Positions 55,542-63,162 of a stretch of 64,000 bases of DNA are shown piece by piece. Position numbers and translations under genes: made by a program. The notes below the pieces were generated by a model that was not told the origin of the DNA, did not search any database, and saw only the letters and a program-made list of their open reading frames with translations. Numbering within the stretch: position 1 is the stretch's first letter; each line of letters starts with the position of its first letter. The stretch is from Mesorhizobium sp. GTDB lineage: Bacteria > Pseudomonadota > Alphaproteobacteria > Rhizobiales > Rhizobiaceae. The stretch covers positions 372,001 to 436,000 of the forward strand of contig SAQG01000001.1 in assembly GCA_004020315.1 (NCBI GenBank), read 5' to 3'.

Positions 55542-56870
55542 TCAGAAGCCGTTCTTCCCCGGTATCCAGTTGGTGCCGGCCAGCGGCACGCCGGCCATGG
55601 CGGCGGCTTCGATCGTCAGCGCGACGAGATCCTCGGGCTCGAGATTGTGCAGGCTGTTCTTGCCACAGGCGCGCGCGATCGTCTGCGCCTCCAGCGTCAT
55701 CACCTTCAGGTAATTGGCCAGCCGTCGCCCGGCGGCGATCGGATCGAGCCGCTTCATCAGTTCGGGATCCTGCGTAGTGATGCCGGCCGGGTCGCGCCCC
55801 TCATGCCAGTCGTCATAGGCGCCGGCGGTGGTGCCGAGCTCGTTGTATTCCGCCTCCCAGCGCGGATCGTTGTCGCCGAGCGCGACTAGTGCGGCGGTGC
55901 CGATCGACACCGCGTCGACACCGAGCGCCAGCGCCTTGGCGACATCGGCGCCGTTGCGGATGCCGCCCGAGACGATCAGCTGCACCTTGCGGTGCATGCC
56001 GAGATCCTGCAGCGCCTGCACCGCTGGCCTGATGCAGGCAAGCGTCGGCTGGCCGACATTCTCGATGAACACTTCCTGGGTTGCGGCGGTACCGCCCTGC
56101 ATGCCATCGATCACGACGACGTCCGCGCCTGACTTCACCGCAAGGGCTGTGTCGTAATAGGGCCGCGCGCCGCCGACCTTGACGTAGATCGGCTTTTCCC
56201 AGTCGGTGATTTCGCGCAGTTCCAGGATCTTGATCTCGAGATCGTCGGGCCCGGTCCAGTCGGGATGGCGTGAGGCTGAGCGCTGGTCGATACCCTTCGG
56301 CAGCGTGCGCATTTCGGCGACCCGGTCGGAGATCTTCTGGCCGAGCAGCATGCCGCCGCCGCCAGGCTTGGCGCCCTGGCCGACGACGATCTCGATCGCA
56401 TCCGCCCGACGTAAATCGCGCGGGTTCATACCGTAGCGTGACGGCAGGTACTGGTAGACCAGCGTCTTGGAATGGCCGCGCTCTTCCTCTGTCATGCCGC
56501 CGTCGCCGGTGGTCGTCGAGGTGCCCGACAGCGTCGCGCCGCGGCCCAAAGCCTCTTTCGCCGGGCCGGACAGCGAGCCAAAACTCATGCCCGCGATGGT
56601 GATCGGGATTTTAAGCTCGATCGGCTTTTTCGCATGGCGCGAACCCAGTACGACGCTGGTATCGCAGCGCTCGCGATAGCCTTCCAGCGGATAGCGCGAG
56701 ATCGAGGCGCCGAGGACCAGCAGGTCGTCGAAATGCGGCAGCTTGCGCTTGGCGCCGGCGCCGCGAATATCATAGATGCCGGTGGCAGCCGCGCGGCGAA
56801 TCTCGGACAGCGTGTAGTCGTCGAAGGTCGCGGATTTGCGCGGCGTCGTCGGCGGGTTGCGATAGGTCAT
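55542..56870 (-). CDS. mgsC: N-methylglutamate synthase subunit C (GlxD, glutamate-synthase domain 2)
   Basis: 442 aa FMN-dependent domain. ITIAGMSFGSLSGPAKEALG, GDGGMTEEERGHSKTLVYQY, GQGAKPGGGGMLLGQKIS and ADVVVIDGMQGGTAATQEVF are the conserved FMN/2-iminoglutarate site segments of GltB. With MgsA and MgsB it forms N-methylglutamate from gamma-glutamylmethylamide or methylamine. 6 nt after mgsB and 36 nt before gmaS. Confidence 0.9.
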   Translation of the reverse strand: MTYRNPPTTPRKSATFDDYTLSEIRRAAATGIYDIRGAGAKRKLPHFDDLLVLGASISRYPLEGYRERCDTSVVLGSRHAKKPIELKIPITIAGMSFGSLSGPAKEALGRGATLSGTSTTTGDGGMTEEERGHSKTLVYQYLPSRYGMNPRDLRRADAIEIVVGQGAKPGGGGMLLGQKISDRVAEMRTLPKGIDQRSASRHPDWTGPDDLEIKILELREITDWEKPIYVKVGGARPYYDTALAVKSGADVVVIDGMQGGTAATQEVFIENVGQPTLACIRPAVQALQDLGMHRKVQLIVSGGIRNGADVAKALALGVDAVSIGTAALVALGDNDPRWEAEYNELGTTAGAYDDWHEGRDPAGITTQDPELMKRLDPIAAGRRLANYLKVMTLEAQTIARACGKNSLHNLEPEDLVALTIEAAAMAGVPLAGTNWIPGKNGF

Positions 56871-56876
56871 GCTGCC

Positions 56877-57608
56877 TCAATACGCGTCGGCGTTGTCGAT
56901 GTTGAAATTGTAGAGCGTGCGCGCCGAACCGTAACGCGTGAATTCCGTCGCTTTGACGTCGGTCACTCCGGCGCGGTCGAGCAGGCCTTGCAGCAATTCC
57001 AGATGCTCTGGCCGCATCTCCTTGGCGATGCAGTCGGCGCCGAGGCTGCCGACCTTGCCGCGCACGAACAGCCGCGCCTCATAGATGGAATCGCCGAGCG
57101 CATCGCCGGCATCGCCCAGCACCACCAGATTGCCGGACTGCGCCATGAACGCCGACATGTGGCCGATATTGCCATGGACGACGATGTCGATGCCCTTCAT
57201 CGAGATGCCGCAGCGCGACGACGCGTTGCCCTCGATGACCAGCAGCCCGCCCCTGCCGGTGGCGCCGGCATATTGGCTGGCATCGCCTTTGACAGTTATC
57301 GAGCCTGACATCATGTTCTCGCCGACGCCGGGTCCCGCCGAGCCGTGCACGGTGATGGCGCTGCCGTCGTTCATGCCGCCGCAATAATAGCCGACGCTGC
57401 CGCGTACATCGATGGTGATCGGCTGATCGACGCCGACGGCGACCGAATGGCTGCCTTTCGGGTTGAGCACTTCCCACGCGGTCTCGTTCGAACCGGCGGT
57501 CAGATTGTGTAGCGCCTGATTGAGCTCGCGCAACGGCAGCTTGGCCAAGTCAAAGACCCTAGATGCATGCCTCTGGTCGTGTGCCTTGGAGACGTTAATT
57601 GCCGGCAT
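56877..57608 (-). CDS. mgsB: N-methylglutamate synthase subunit B (GlxC, GltB C-terminal domain)
   Basis: 243 aa, right-handed beta-helix of the GXGXG type found at the C-terminus of glutamate synthase: VRGSVGYYCGGMNDGSAITV, GPGVGENMMSGSITVKGDAS, GNASSRCGISMKGIDIVVHG and GNIGHMSAFMAQSGNLVVLG show the repeat. Structural subunit. ATG 57608 begins 4 nt after the mgsA stop; the longer frame to 57665 overlaps mgsA and is not used. Confidence 0.88.
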   Translation of the reverse strand: MPAINVSKAHDQRHASRVFDLAKLPLRELNQALHNLTAGSNETAWEVLNPKGSHSVAVGVDQPITIDVRGSVGYYCGGMNDGSAITVHGSAGPGVGENMMSGSITVKGDASQYAGATGRGGLLVIEGNASSRCGISMKGIDIVVHGNIGHMSAFMAQSGNLVVLGDAGDALGDSIYEARLFVRGKVGSLGADCIAKEMRPEHLELLQGLLDRAGVTDVKATEFTRYGSARTLYNFNIDNADAY

Positions 57609-57612
57609 GAAC

Positions 57613-58509
57613 TCAACGCTCCCAGAAATAAACGGTTGCGGGCTCGGGTTCCCAGACCCTCGCATTGTCTATGCCGGGCAGTTTGGTGAGCGCGCGATAT
57701 TCCGAGCCGAAGGCGACATACTGATCGGTTTCCGCCATGACGGCAGGCTTGCAGGCGATCGGATCGCGCACGACGCCGAAGCCGTTCTTGGTGCCGACGA
57801 CGAAAGTGAAGAAGCCGTCAAGGTCGCTCAGCGTGCCTTCCAGCGCCTCGCCGAGATTCTTGCCATGCGCCATCTGCGAGGAGAGATAGGCGGCCGCGAC
57901 TTCGGTGTCGTTCTCGGTCTCGAATTTTATGCCTTCGCGGATCAGCTCGCGGCGGACATTGTTGTGGTTGGACAGCGAGCCGTTGTGCACCAGGCATTGG
58001 TCGGCGCCGGTCGAGAACGGATGCGCGCCCATCGTCGTCACTGCCGATTCCGTCGCCATGCGGGTATGACCGATGCCGTGCGTGCCGGTCATGCTGCGCA
58101 CATTGAAGCGATCGACCACCGTTTCAGGCAAGCCAACTTCCTTGTAGATTTCGACGACCTCACCGGCGCCCATGATGCGGATGTCGGGGCGTAGCATCTG
58201 GATGGTTTCGCGCGCTTCATCGATCTTGGCAGGCGCGGTCCTGACCACAGCATGCGTCGATTTCACCGAGATGCTTACTGGCGCTCCGATCGCCTTGGCG
58301 AGTTCGGCGTCAAGGTTGCGGAAATCGTGCTCCGGCTTTGCCGACTGGACGGTGATCTTGGCCTCGTTGCCGGATGGCGCTCCATAGATGGCGATGCCGG
58401 CGCTGTCGGGACCGCGATCGCTGAGCGAGATCAGCATCTCCGAAAGCATCGAGCCGAGCTGGGGCTCGAGCGACTTGTCCTTCAAAAACAGTCCGACGAT
58501 TCCGCACAT
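57613..58509 (-). CDS. mgsA: N-methylglutamate synthase subunit A (GlxB, class II glutamine amidotransferase)
   Basis: 298 aa. The N-terminal nucleophile is Cys2 (MCGIVGLFLKD), followed by DRGPDSAGIAIYG and HTRMATESAVTTMGAHPFS and LVHNGSLSNHNNVRREL, the class II amidotransferase core. It should release methylamine from gamma-glutamylmethylamide and pass it to MgsC. First gene of mgsABC-gmaS-mgdABCD. The 132 nt upstream hold the likely promoter and the hairpin at 58600. Confidence 0.9.
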   Translation of the reverse strand: MCGIVGLFLKDKSLEPQLGSMLSEMLISLSDRGPDSAGIAIYGAPSGNEAKITVQSAKPEHDFRNLDAELAKAIGAPVSISVKSTHAVVRTAPAKIDEARETIQMLRPDIRIMGAGEVVEIYKEVGLPETVVDRFNVRSMTGTHGIGHTRMATESAVTTMGAHPFSTGADQCLVHNGSLSNHNNVRRELIREGIKFETENDTEVAAAYLSSQMAHGKNLGEALEGTLSDLDGFFTFVVGTKNGFGVVRDPIACKPAVMAETDQYVAFGSEYRALTKLPGIDNARVWEPEPATVYFWER

Positions 58510-58599
58510 GTCAGGCTCCCGAGGTGAGGTATGATTTCGGTGCTACCAGCTTCATCAATCGAATTCAACTCATATGAAAGTTTTTTTCACCTTGGACAA

Positions 58600-58630
58600 G
58601 TCATCTGGCGCGAATGGCGCGCCAGATGAC
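58600..58630. terminator. Strong hairpin between the amt operon and mgsA
   Basis: GTCATCTGGCGC (58600-58611) and GCGCCAGATGAC (58619-58630) are exact reverse complements with a 7-nt loop, 12 nt after the stop of the small membrane protein gene. There is no U-tract on the minus strand, so it may slow or end transcription, or mark an RNA processing site, between amt and mgsA. Confidence 0.55.
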
Positions 58631-58641
58631 CCGGTGGCGAC

Positions 58642-58860
58642 TTAGTGGCGATCGATCGCCTTTCTCGTCTCATCTCCGGTGCGATCCGCAGCCATATCGG
58701 CCTCGATCTCCGCGTTCTCCTGGCGCGTCTGGAGGACGTGCCACCCGATCCAGAAGACGAGGCCGATGATCACCATCACGACTTCGGAGCCCTGAAACGG
58801 GTAAATCGCGCCGACGTCCTTGAGGTCCACAGCCCAGCTTTCCATTCCATTGGTAGACAT
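58642..58860 (-). CDS. Small single-span membrane protein downstream of amt
   Basis: 72 aa. One hydrophobic segment (SEVVMVIIGLVFWIGWHVL) is flanked by a short acidic N-terminus and a charged C-terminus rich in Glu, Asp and Arg. Translation looks strong: AAGGAGAAGCGCA before ATG 58860. It lies 22 nt after amt on the same strand, so it is probably an accessory or regulatory partner of the transporter. I do not recognise a named family. Confidence 0.72.
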   Translation of the reverse strand: MSTNGMESWAVDLKDVGAIYPFQGSEVVMVIIGLVFWIGWHVLQTRQENAEIEADMAADRTGDETRKAIDRH

Positions 58861-58882
58861 TGCGCTTCTCCTTGTCCGTTGA

Positions 58883-60280
58883 CTATTTGATCATGGCCTT
58901 TTCGGCGGTTCCCACTTCACGGACCGACGTCTCGAAAGCATGGTTGAGCGCAAAGTCGAAGCCCTCGAGTTCCACCTTCGCCGGTACGCGCAGGAGGTTC
59001 ATGCTGTTGAGGATCTTGCAGACTACAAAGGTCGGGACAAAACCGAGTGCGAACATCAGCACCGCACCAGCGAAATTGCCGAGCGGGCTGATATGCGCGA
59101 AGCCCTCATAGGGCGAGGACGGCTGTCCCCACAGCATGAAGCCCGCCACCACGACCCCGAGGAAGCCGCCATAGCCATGCACGGCAACCGCGCCGACCGC
59201 ATCGTCGATCTTGAAGCGGCGCTCGACGAAATAGTGCAGCTTGTAGCAGATGGTCGGGACGATCGCACCGATCAGCAGTGCCTGGATCGGGTGATAGAGG
59301 TCGTTGCCGGCCGAGGCCGAGATAATGCCGCAAAGCCCCATGGAGAATGTCCAGAACGGGTCCCCCTTGGAGACGATGTAGCCGGCCAGCATACCGCCCG
59401 ACAGCGACATCAGGAAGTTGAAGGTGATCGCCGAAAGCGTCGTCGGCGCGAGATAGATGTTGGTCGCCGTCCAGGTCTCGCCGGTGATCTGGCCGGCAAT
59501 CGTGGCCGGGCTGATCAGCGGAATGTTGCACGCGGCGTAGAAGCCCCAGAAACCTGTGAAGATCAGGAACAGGCCGATCGTGACCAGCCAGACATTGTGG
59601 GGCGGGATCTCCCGCGCCGTGCCGTCGGGCCTGAACTTGCCGATGCGCGGACCAAGCACGATAAGAAAGGCGAGCGCCGCTCCGCCTGCGATCGCGTGCA
59701 CGACCCCCGATGCATAGGCGTCGTGATAGCCCCAGAGCTTCACCATCCAGCCTTGCGGATGCCAGCCCCAGGACGCGTCGAGGATCCACAGGACCGAACC
59801 GACCAGCACCGCGACGATCCAGAACGCACCCGAGCGCGCGCGTTCTATGATCGAACCCGAGATGATCGACGCCGTCGTGATGGAAAACAAAAGGAAGGCG
59901 CCCCAGAACACGCCGTTGAGGCGATGCCACAGCGCGGCATCGGTAGGCGTGACTCCCGTCTCGCCTGGATTGACACCTGAGAGGTGGGTGCCCATCAGCG
60001 GATTCCATGGTTCGGCAAATGGTGCGGTGACAAGTCCGCCGGCGATACCCGGCCCGTTGGGGAACCCGAAATAAATCCACCAGCCGAAAAAATAGAACGT
60101 GATCGTGACGAGCGGGATCGCCATCGCGTTCTTCATGAGCGTTTTCAGATGATTGCGCCGACGCGACACGCCGACCTCGTACATGCAGAACCCGACATGG
60201 ATCAGGAACATCATGACGATGGTCACCCAGTAATAGAATTCCGTGAAAATGGTCGTTAGAGCGTTGAGATTCCCTTCCAT
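58883..60280 (-). CDS. amt: Amt-family ammonium/methylammonium transporter
   Basis: 465 aa, about eleven membrane segments. The pore twin-His pair is present: His195 in SGVVHAIAGGAALA and His368 in AVAVHGYGGFLGV. The C-terminus is longer and ends without an obvious GlnK contact motif I can name. No glnK is adjacent. Located between the methylamine-assimilation operon and the dimethylamine genes, so methylammonium is a likely cargo (inference). ATG 60280 follows GGAGGGGACATGAA. It diverges from dmmD across 166 nt. Confidence 0.9.
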   Translation of the reverse strand: MEGNLNALTTIFTEFYYWVTIVMMFLIHVGFCMYEVGVSRRRNHLKTLMKNAMAIPLVTITFYFFGWWIYFGFPNGPGIAGGLVTAPFAEPWNPLMGTHLSGVNPGETGVTPTDAALWHRLNGVFWGAFLLFSITTASIISGSIIERARSGAFWIVAVLVGSVLWILDASWGWHPQGWMVKLWGYHDAYASGVVHAIAGGAALAFLIVLGPRIGKFRPDGTAREIPPHNVWLVTIGLFLIFTGFWGFYAACNIPLISPATIAGQITGETWTATNIYLAPTTLSAITFNFLMSLSGGMLAGYIVSKGDPFWTFSMGLCGIISASAGNDLYHPIQALLIGAIVPTICYKLHYFVERRFKIDDAVGAVAVHGYGGFLGVVVAGFMLWGQPSSPYEGFAHISPLGNFAGAVLMFALGFVPTFVVCKILNSMNLLRVPAKVELEGFDFALNHAFETSVREVGTAEKAMIK

Positions 60281-60379
60281 TTCATGTCCCCTCCGTTTAG
60301 TTGCGTTCCTTGCCTCTCAGTAAAACTTTTTGCATCTTAGTATTGCGCGCTTTTGGAGTTTTGAGTCAATATGCGTGGG

Positions 60380-60412
60380 TCGTCGCTTGGCTCGGATACC
60401 CTGAAGCGACGA
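60380..60412. promoter_or_regulatory. Perfect 9-nt inverted repeat in the amt/dmmD divergent region
   Basis: TCGTCGCTT (60380-60388) and AAGCGACGA (60404-60412) are exact reverse complements with a 15-nt spacer, 34 nt before the dmmD start. Candidate operator for the dmm operon or the divergent amt gene. Confidence 0.45.
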
Positions 60413-60446
60413 AACGTCGGCAATCGTGTTGAGGAGAAGCAAGTCC

Positions 60447-61580
60447 ATGACGGCATCCTGGAGATTTTCGACCTTGGCGGATCGCCATCGTGCGCTCGGT
60501 TCGAAGCTCGAAGACTGGAGCGGGATGGGCACCGCCTGGACCTACGACAAGGATCCCGACGAGGAGTATATCGCCATCCGCACCAAGGCCGGGCTGATGG
60601 ATGTGTCGGGCCTGAAGAAGGTTCACATCACCGGGCCGCATGCCTCGCATCTGATCGACCTGGCGACGACGCGCGACGTGGAAAAGATTTATCCCGGCAA
60701 GTCGGCCTATGCCTGCATGCTGAACGAGGCCGGCAAGTTCACCGACGACTGCATCCTCTACCGCACCGGCCCGAATGCCTGGATGGTGGTGCATGGTTCG
60801 GGCACCGGCCATGAAGAGCTGCAGCGCGCCGCCATGGGCCGCGATGTCTCGCTGCGTTTCGATGACAATCTGCATGACCTTTCGCTGCAGGGACCGATAG
60901 CCGTCGATTATCTGGCAAAGCATGTGCCGGGCATTCGCGACCTCAACTATTTCCACCACATGCAGACGCAGCTGTTCGGTTTTCCGGTGATGATCTCGCG
61001 CACCGGCTACACCGGCGAACGGGGCTACGAGATCTTCTGCCGTGGCCAGGATGCCGGCACGATCTGGGACACTATCCTCGATGAGGGCAAGAGCGCCGGC
61101 ATCATCCCGTGCCGGTTCACCACGCTCGATATGCTGCGCGTCGAGAGCTACCTCTTGTTCTACCCCTATGACAATTCGCAGAAATATCCGTTCGAGAACG
61201 AAGGCCCCGGCGATACGCTGTGGGAACTCGGCCTCGACTTCACCGTCAGCCCCGGCAAGTCAGGCTTTCGCGGTGCCGAGGAGCACTACCGCCTCAAGGG
61301 CAAGGAACGCTTCAAGATCTTCGGCGTGCTGCTCGAAGGCAAGGAGCCGGCCGACGAAGGCGCGCCGGTCTATCGCGACGGCAAAAAGGTCGGCGTGGTG
61401 ACCTGCGCCATGTATTCGCCGCTGGTCAAGAAATCGATGGGCATTGCCCGGCTCGATGTCGACTGCGCCGTCCAGGGCACCAGGCTCGAGATCCGCAACC
61501 AGAGCGGCTCCATCAGCGCAATGGCTGAGCCGCTTCCGTTCGATGATCCGAAGAAGACAAAGCGCACGGCGAAAGGCTGA
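60447..61580 (+). CDS. dmmD: GcvT-like aminomethyltransferase of the dimethylamine operon
   Basis: 377 aa, DmdA/GcvT family. MDVSGLKKVHITGPHASHLI, ISRTGYTGERGYEIFCRG and FTTLDMLRVESYLLFYPYD are the folate-domain landmarks. In marine bacteria the gene heading dmmDABC is of this kind and is thought to pass the formaldehyde-level carbon from demethylation to tetrahydrofolate. ATG 60447 follows GAGGAGAAGCAAG. First gene of the rightward operon. Confidence 0.85.
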   Translation: MTASWRFSTLADRHRALGSKLEDWSGMGTAWTYDKDPDEEYIAIRTKAGLMDVSGLKKVHITGPHASHLIDLATTRDVEKIYPGKSAYACMLNEAGKFTDDCILYRTGPNAWMVVHGSGTGHEELQRAAMGRDVSLRFDDNLHDLSLQGPIAVDYLAKHVPGIRDLNYFHHMQTQLFGFPVMISRTGYTGERGYEIFCRGQDAGTIWDTILDEGKSAGIIPCRFTTLDMLRVESYLLFYPYDNSQKYPFENEGPGDTLWELGLDFTVSPGKSGFRGAEEHYRLKGKERFKIFGVLLEGKEPADEGAPVYRDGKKVGVVTCAMYSPLVKKSMGIARLDVDCAVQGTRLEIRNQSGSISAMAEPLPFDDPKKTKRTAKG

Positions 61581-61594
61581 GGCATACTGGGAGA

Positions 61595-62191
61595 ATGGCA
61601 GCGAAAAGCATCATCAGCCGGCCGGTCTACGGAACCCTGTCCCCGCAGCCCGGCAAGCACCATCTTTTCGTGGCGGATGCAGAAGGAGCGCTGGCGATAA
61701 CAGACCTGGCCGCTAAGGCGCCCGATGGTTTCTTTGCCGGTGCCCACATCATCTTCATCCCAGGCCATGACCGCAAGCATGTCGCCGCGCTCGAGGCGCT
61801 GAAGCCGGCGCAGTTCTATCAGGGGCCTTCCTTCGCCAGTGCCTTGCCGCGGCTGAAGCACACCCTGGCCAATGCGCATATGGGCCTGCGCCTCTATCTC
61901 GCCGGCACCGAGGGACTTATCGGCCAGGCCATGCAGGCGGCGCTCGAAGCCGGGATCGACCACACCTCGATCCAGACCGAGCATCGCGGCTCGCTGGCGC
62001 GTCGCGTGCAATGCGTTCACTGCAAGGGCATCACTGAGAACGTGACGACGCAGCCTGCAACCTGTTCGCATTGCGGCCTGCTTCTTCTGGTACGCGATCA
62101 CTATTCCAGGCGCCTCGCGGCATTCCAGGGCGTCTGCATCAATGCGGAAGACCGCAGCGAAATTCCTCCGACGGAGGAGATCTTTCGATGA
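61595..62191 (+). CDS. dmmA: Dimethylamine monooxygenase subunit DmmA
   Basis: 198 aa. The C-terminal part has a four-Cys metal site, CVHC and CSHC, 22 residues apart, just before LLLLVRDHYSRRLAAFQGV, typical of the DmmA family. The N-terminal 130 residues have no motif I can name. Subunit of the NADPH-dependent enzyme that demethylates dimethylamine to methylamine and formaldehyde. Its stop overlaps the dmmB start (ATGA, 62188-62191). Confidence 0.83.
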   Translation: MAAKSIISRPVYGTLSPQPGKHHLFVADAEGALAITDLAAKAPDGFFAGAHIIFIPGHDRKHVAALEALKPAQFYQGPSFASALPRLKHTLANAHMGLRLYLAGTEGLIGQAMQAALEAGIDHTSIQTEHRGSLARRVQCVHCKGITENVTTQPATCSHCGLLLLVRDHYSRRLAAFQGVCINAEDRSEIPPTEEIFR

Positions 62192-63153
62192 GCACCGGCA
62201 CCACCAAGCTTGACGTCGTGGTGAGCGATGTCATCCCGGTCAACGAATTGGTCACGCGCTTCCATTTCCGCAGGCGCGACGGGCAGCTTTTGCCTACATT
62301 TTCCGGCGGCGCTCATGTCGTCGTCGAAATGCGCGACGGCGAGCGGACCAGGCTCAATCCCTACTCGCTGATGGGCTCGCCGCTCGACACGCGCGAATAC
62401 ACGATCTCGGTGCGCCGCGACGATGTCGGCCGCGGTGGCTCGCTGTTCATGCACAGGAATGTCAGGCCCGGCATGGAGATGGTGATCAGCTACCCGGTCA
62501 ATCTGTTCTCGCTCGACCTGCGCGCCAGGAAGCACCTGATGCTGGCCGGCGGCATCGGCATCACGCCGTTCATGGCACAGACCGCGCAGCTGGCGGCGGA
62601 AGGCGGCAATTTCGAGCTGCATTACACCTGCCGCACCGCTTCGCTCGGCACCTATGCCGATGTGCTCAGGGAGCGCTACGACCGCCGGGTCAGGCTCTAT
62701 CACGACGACCGCGACGAGCGCATCGAGCTCGACCGGCTGCTGTCGTCGCAGCCGCTCGGCACGCACCTCTACGTCTGCGGCCCGTCCGGCATGATCGGCT
62801 GGGTGCGTGATCGCGCCGCCGCCCTCGGCTGGCCGACGGAAACCGTGCATTTCGAGCATTTCGCGGCACCCCAGCCCGGCGCCCCGTTCGACGTGACGCT
62901 GGCGGTCAGCGGCAAGACGATCCGCGTCGGCGAGCAGCAGAGCCTGCTCGAGGCGATCGAGGCCGCGGGTGTCGATCCGCCCTATCTCTGCCGCGGCGGC
63001 GTCTGCGGCCAGTGCGAAACCAATGTCATCGCGCATGACGGCAAATTCATCCACAACGATCACTGGCTGAGCGAGGAAGAGCATCGATCCTGCAAGAAAA
63101 TCATGCCTTGCGTTTCGCGCTTCGAGGGCAGGTCGCTGGTTCTGGAAAGATAG
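62188..63153 (+). CDS. dmmB: Dimethylamine monooxygenase reductase subunit (PDR/VanB-type)
   Basis: 321 aa. FAD/FMN-binding ferredoxin-reductase domain first (LNPYSLMGSPLDTREYTISV; LMLAGGIGITPFMAQT for the pyridine nucleotide), then a plant-type [2Fe-2S] domain with YLCRGGVCGQCETN and a later Cys near the C-terminus. Passes electrons from NAD(P)H to the oxygenase component. ATG 62188 is coupled to dmmA and the following gene begins 10 nt after its stop. Confidence 0.9.
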   Translation: MSTGTTKLDVVVSDVIPVNELVTRFHFRRRDGQLLPTFSGGAHVVVEMRDGERTRLNPYSLMGSPLDTREYTISVRRDDVGRGGSLFMHRNVRPGMEMVISYPVNLFSLDLRARKHLMLAGGIGITPFMAQTAQLAAEGGNFELHYTCRTASLGTYADVLRERYDRRVRLYHDDRDERIELDRLLSSQPLGTHLYVCGPSGMIGWVRDRAAALGWPTETVHFEHFAAPQPGAPFDVTLAVSGKTIRVGEQQSLLEAIEAAGVDPPYLCRGGVCGQCETNVIAHDGKFIHNDHWLSEEEHRSCKKIMPCVSRFEGRSLVLER

Positions 63154-63162
63154 GAGGCGAGC

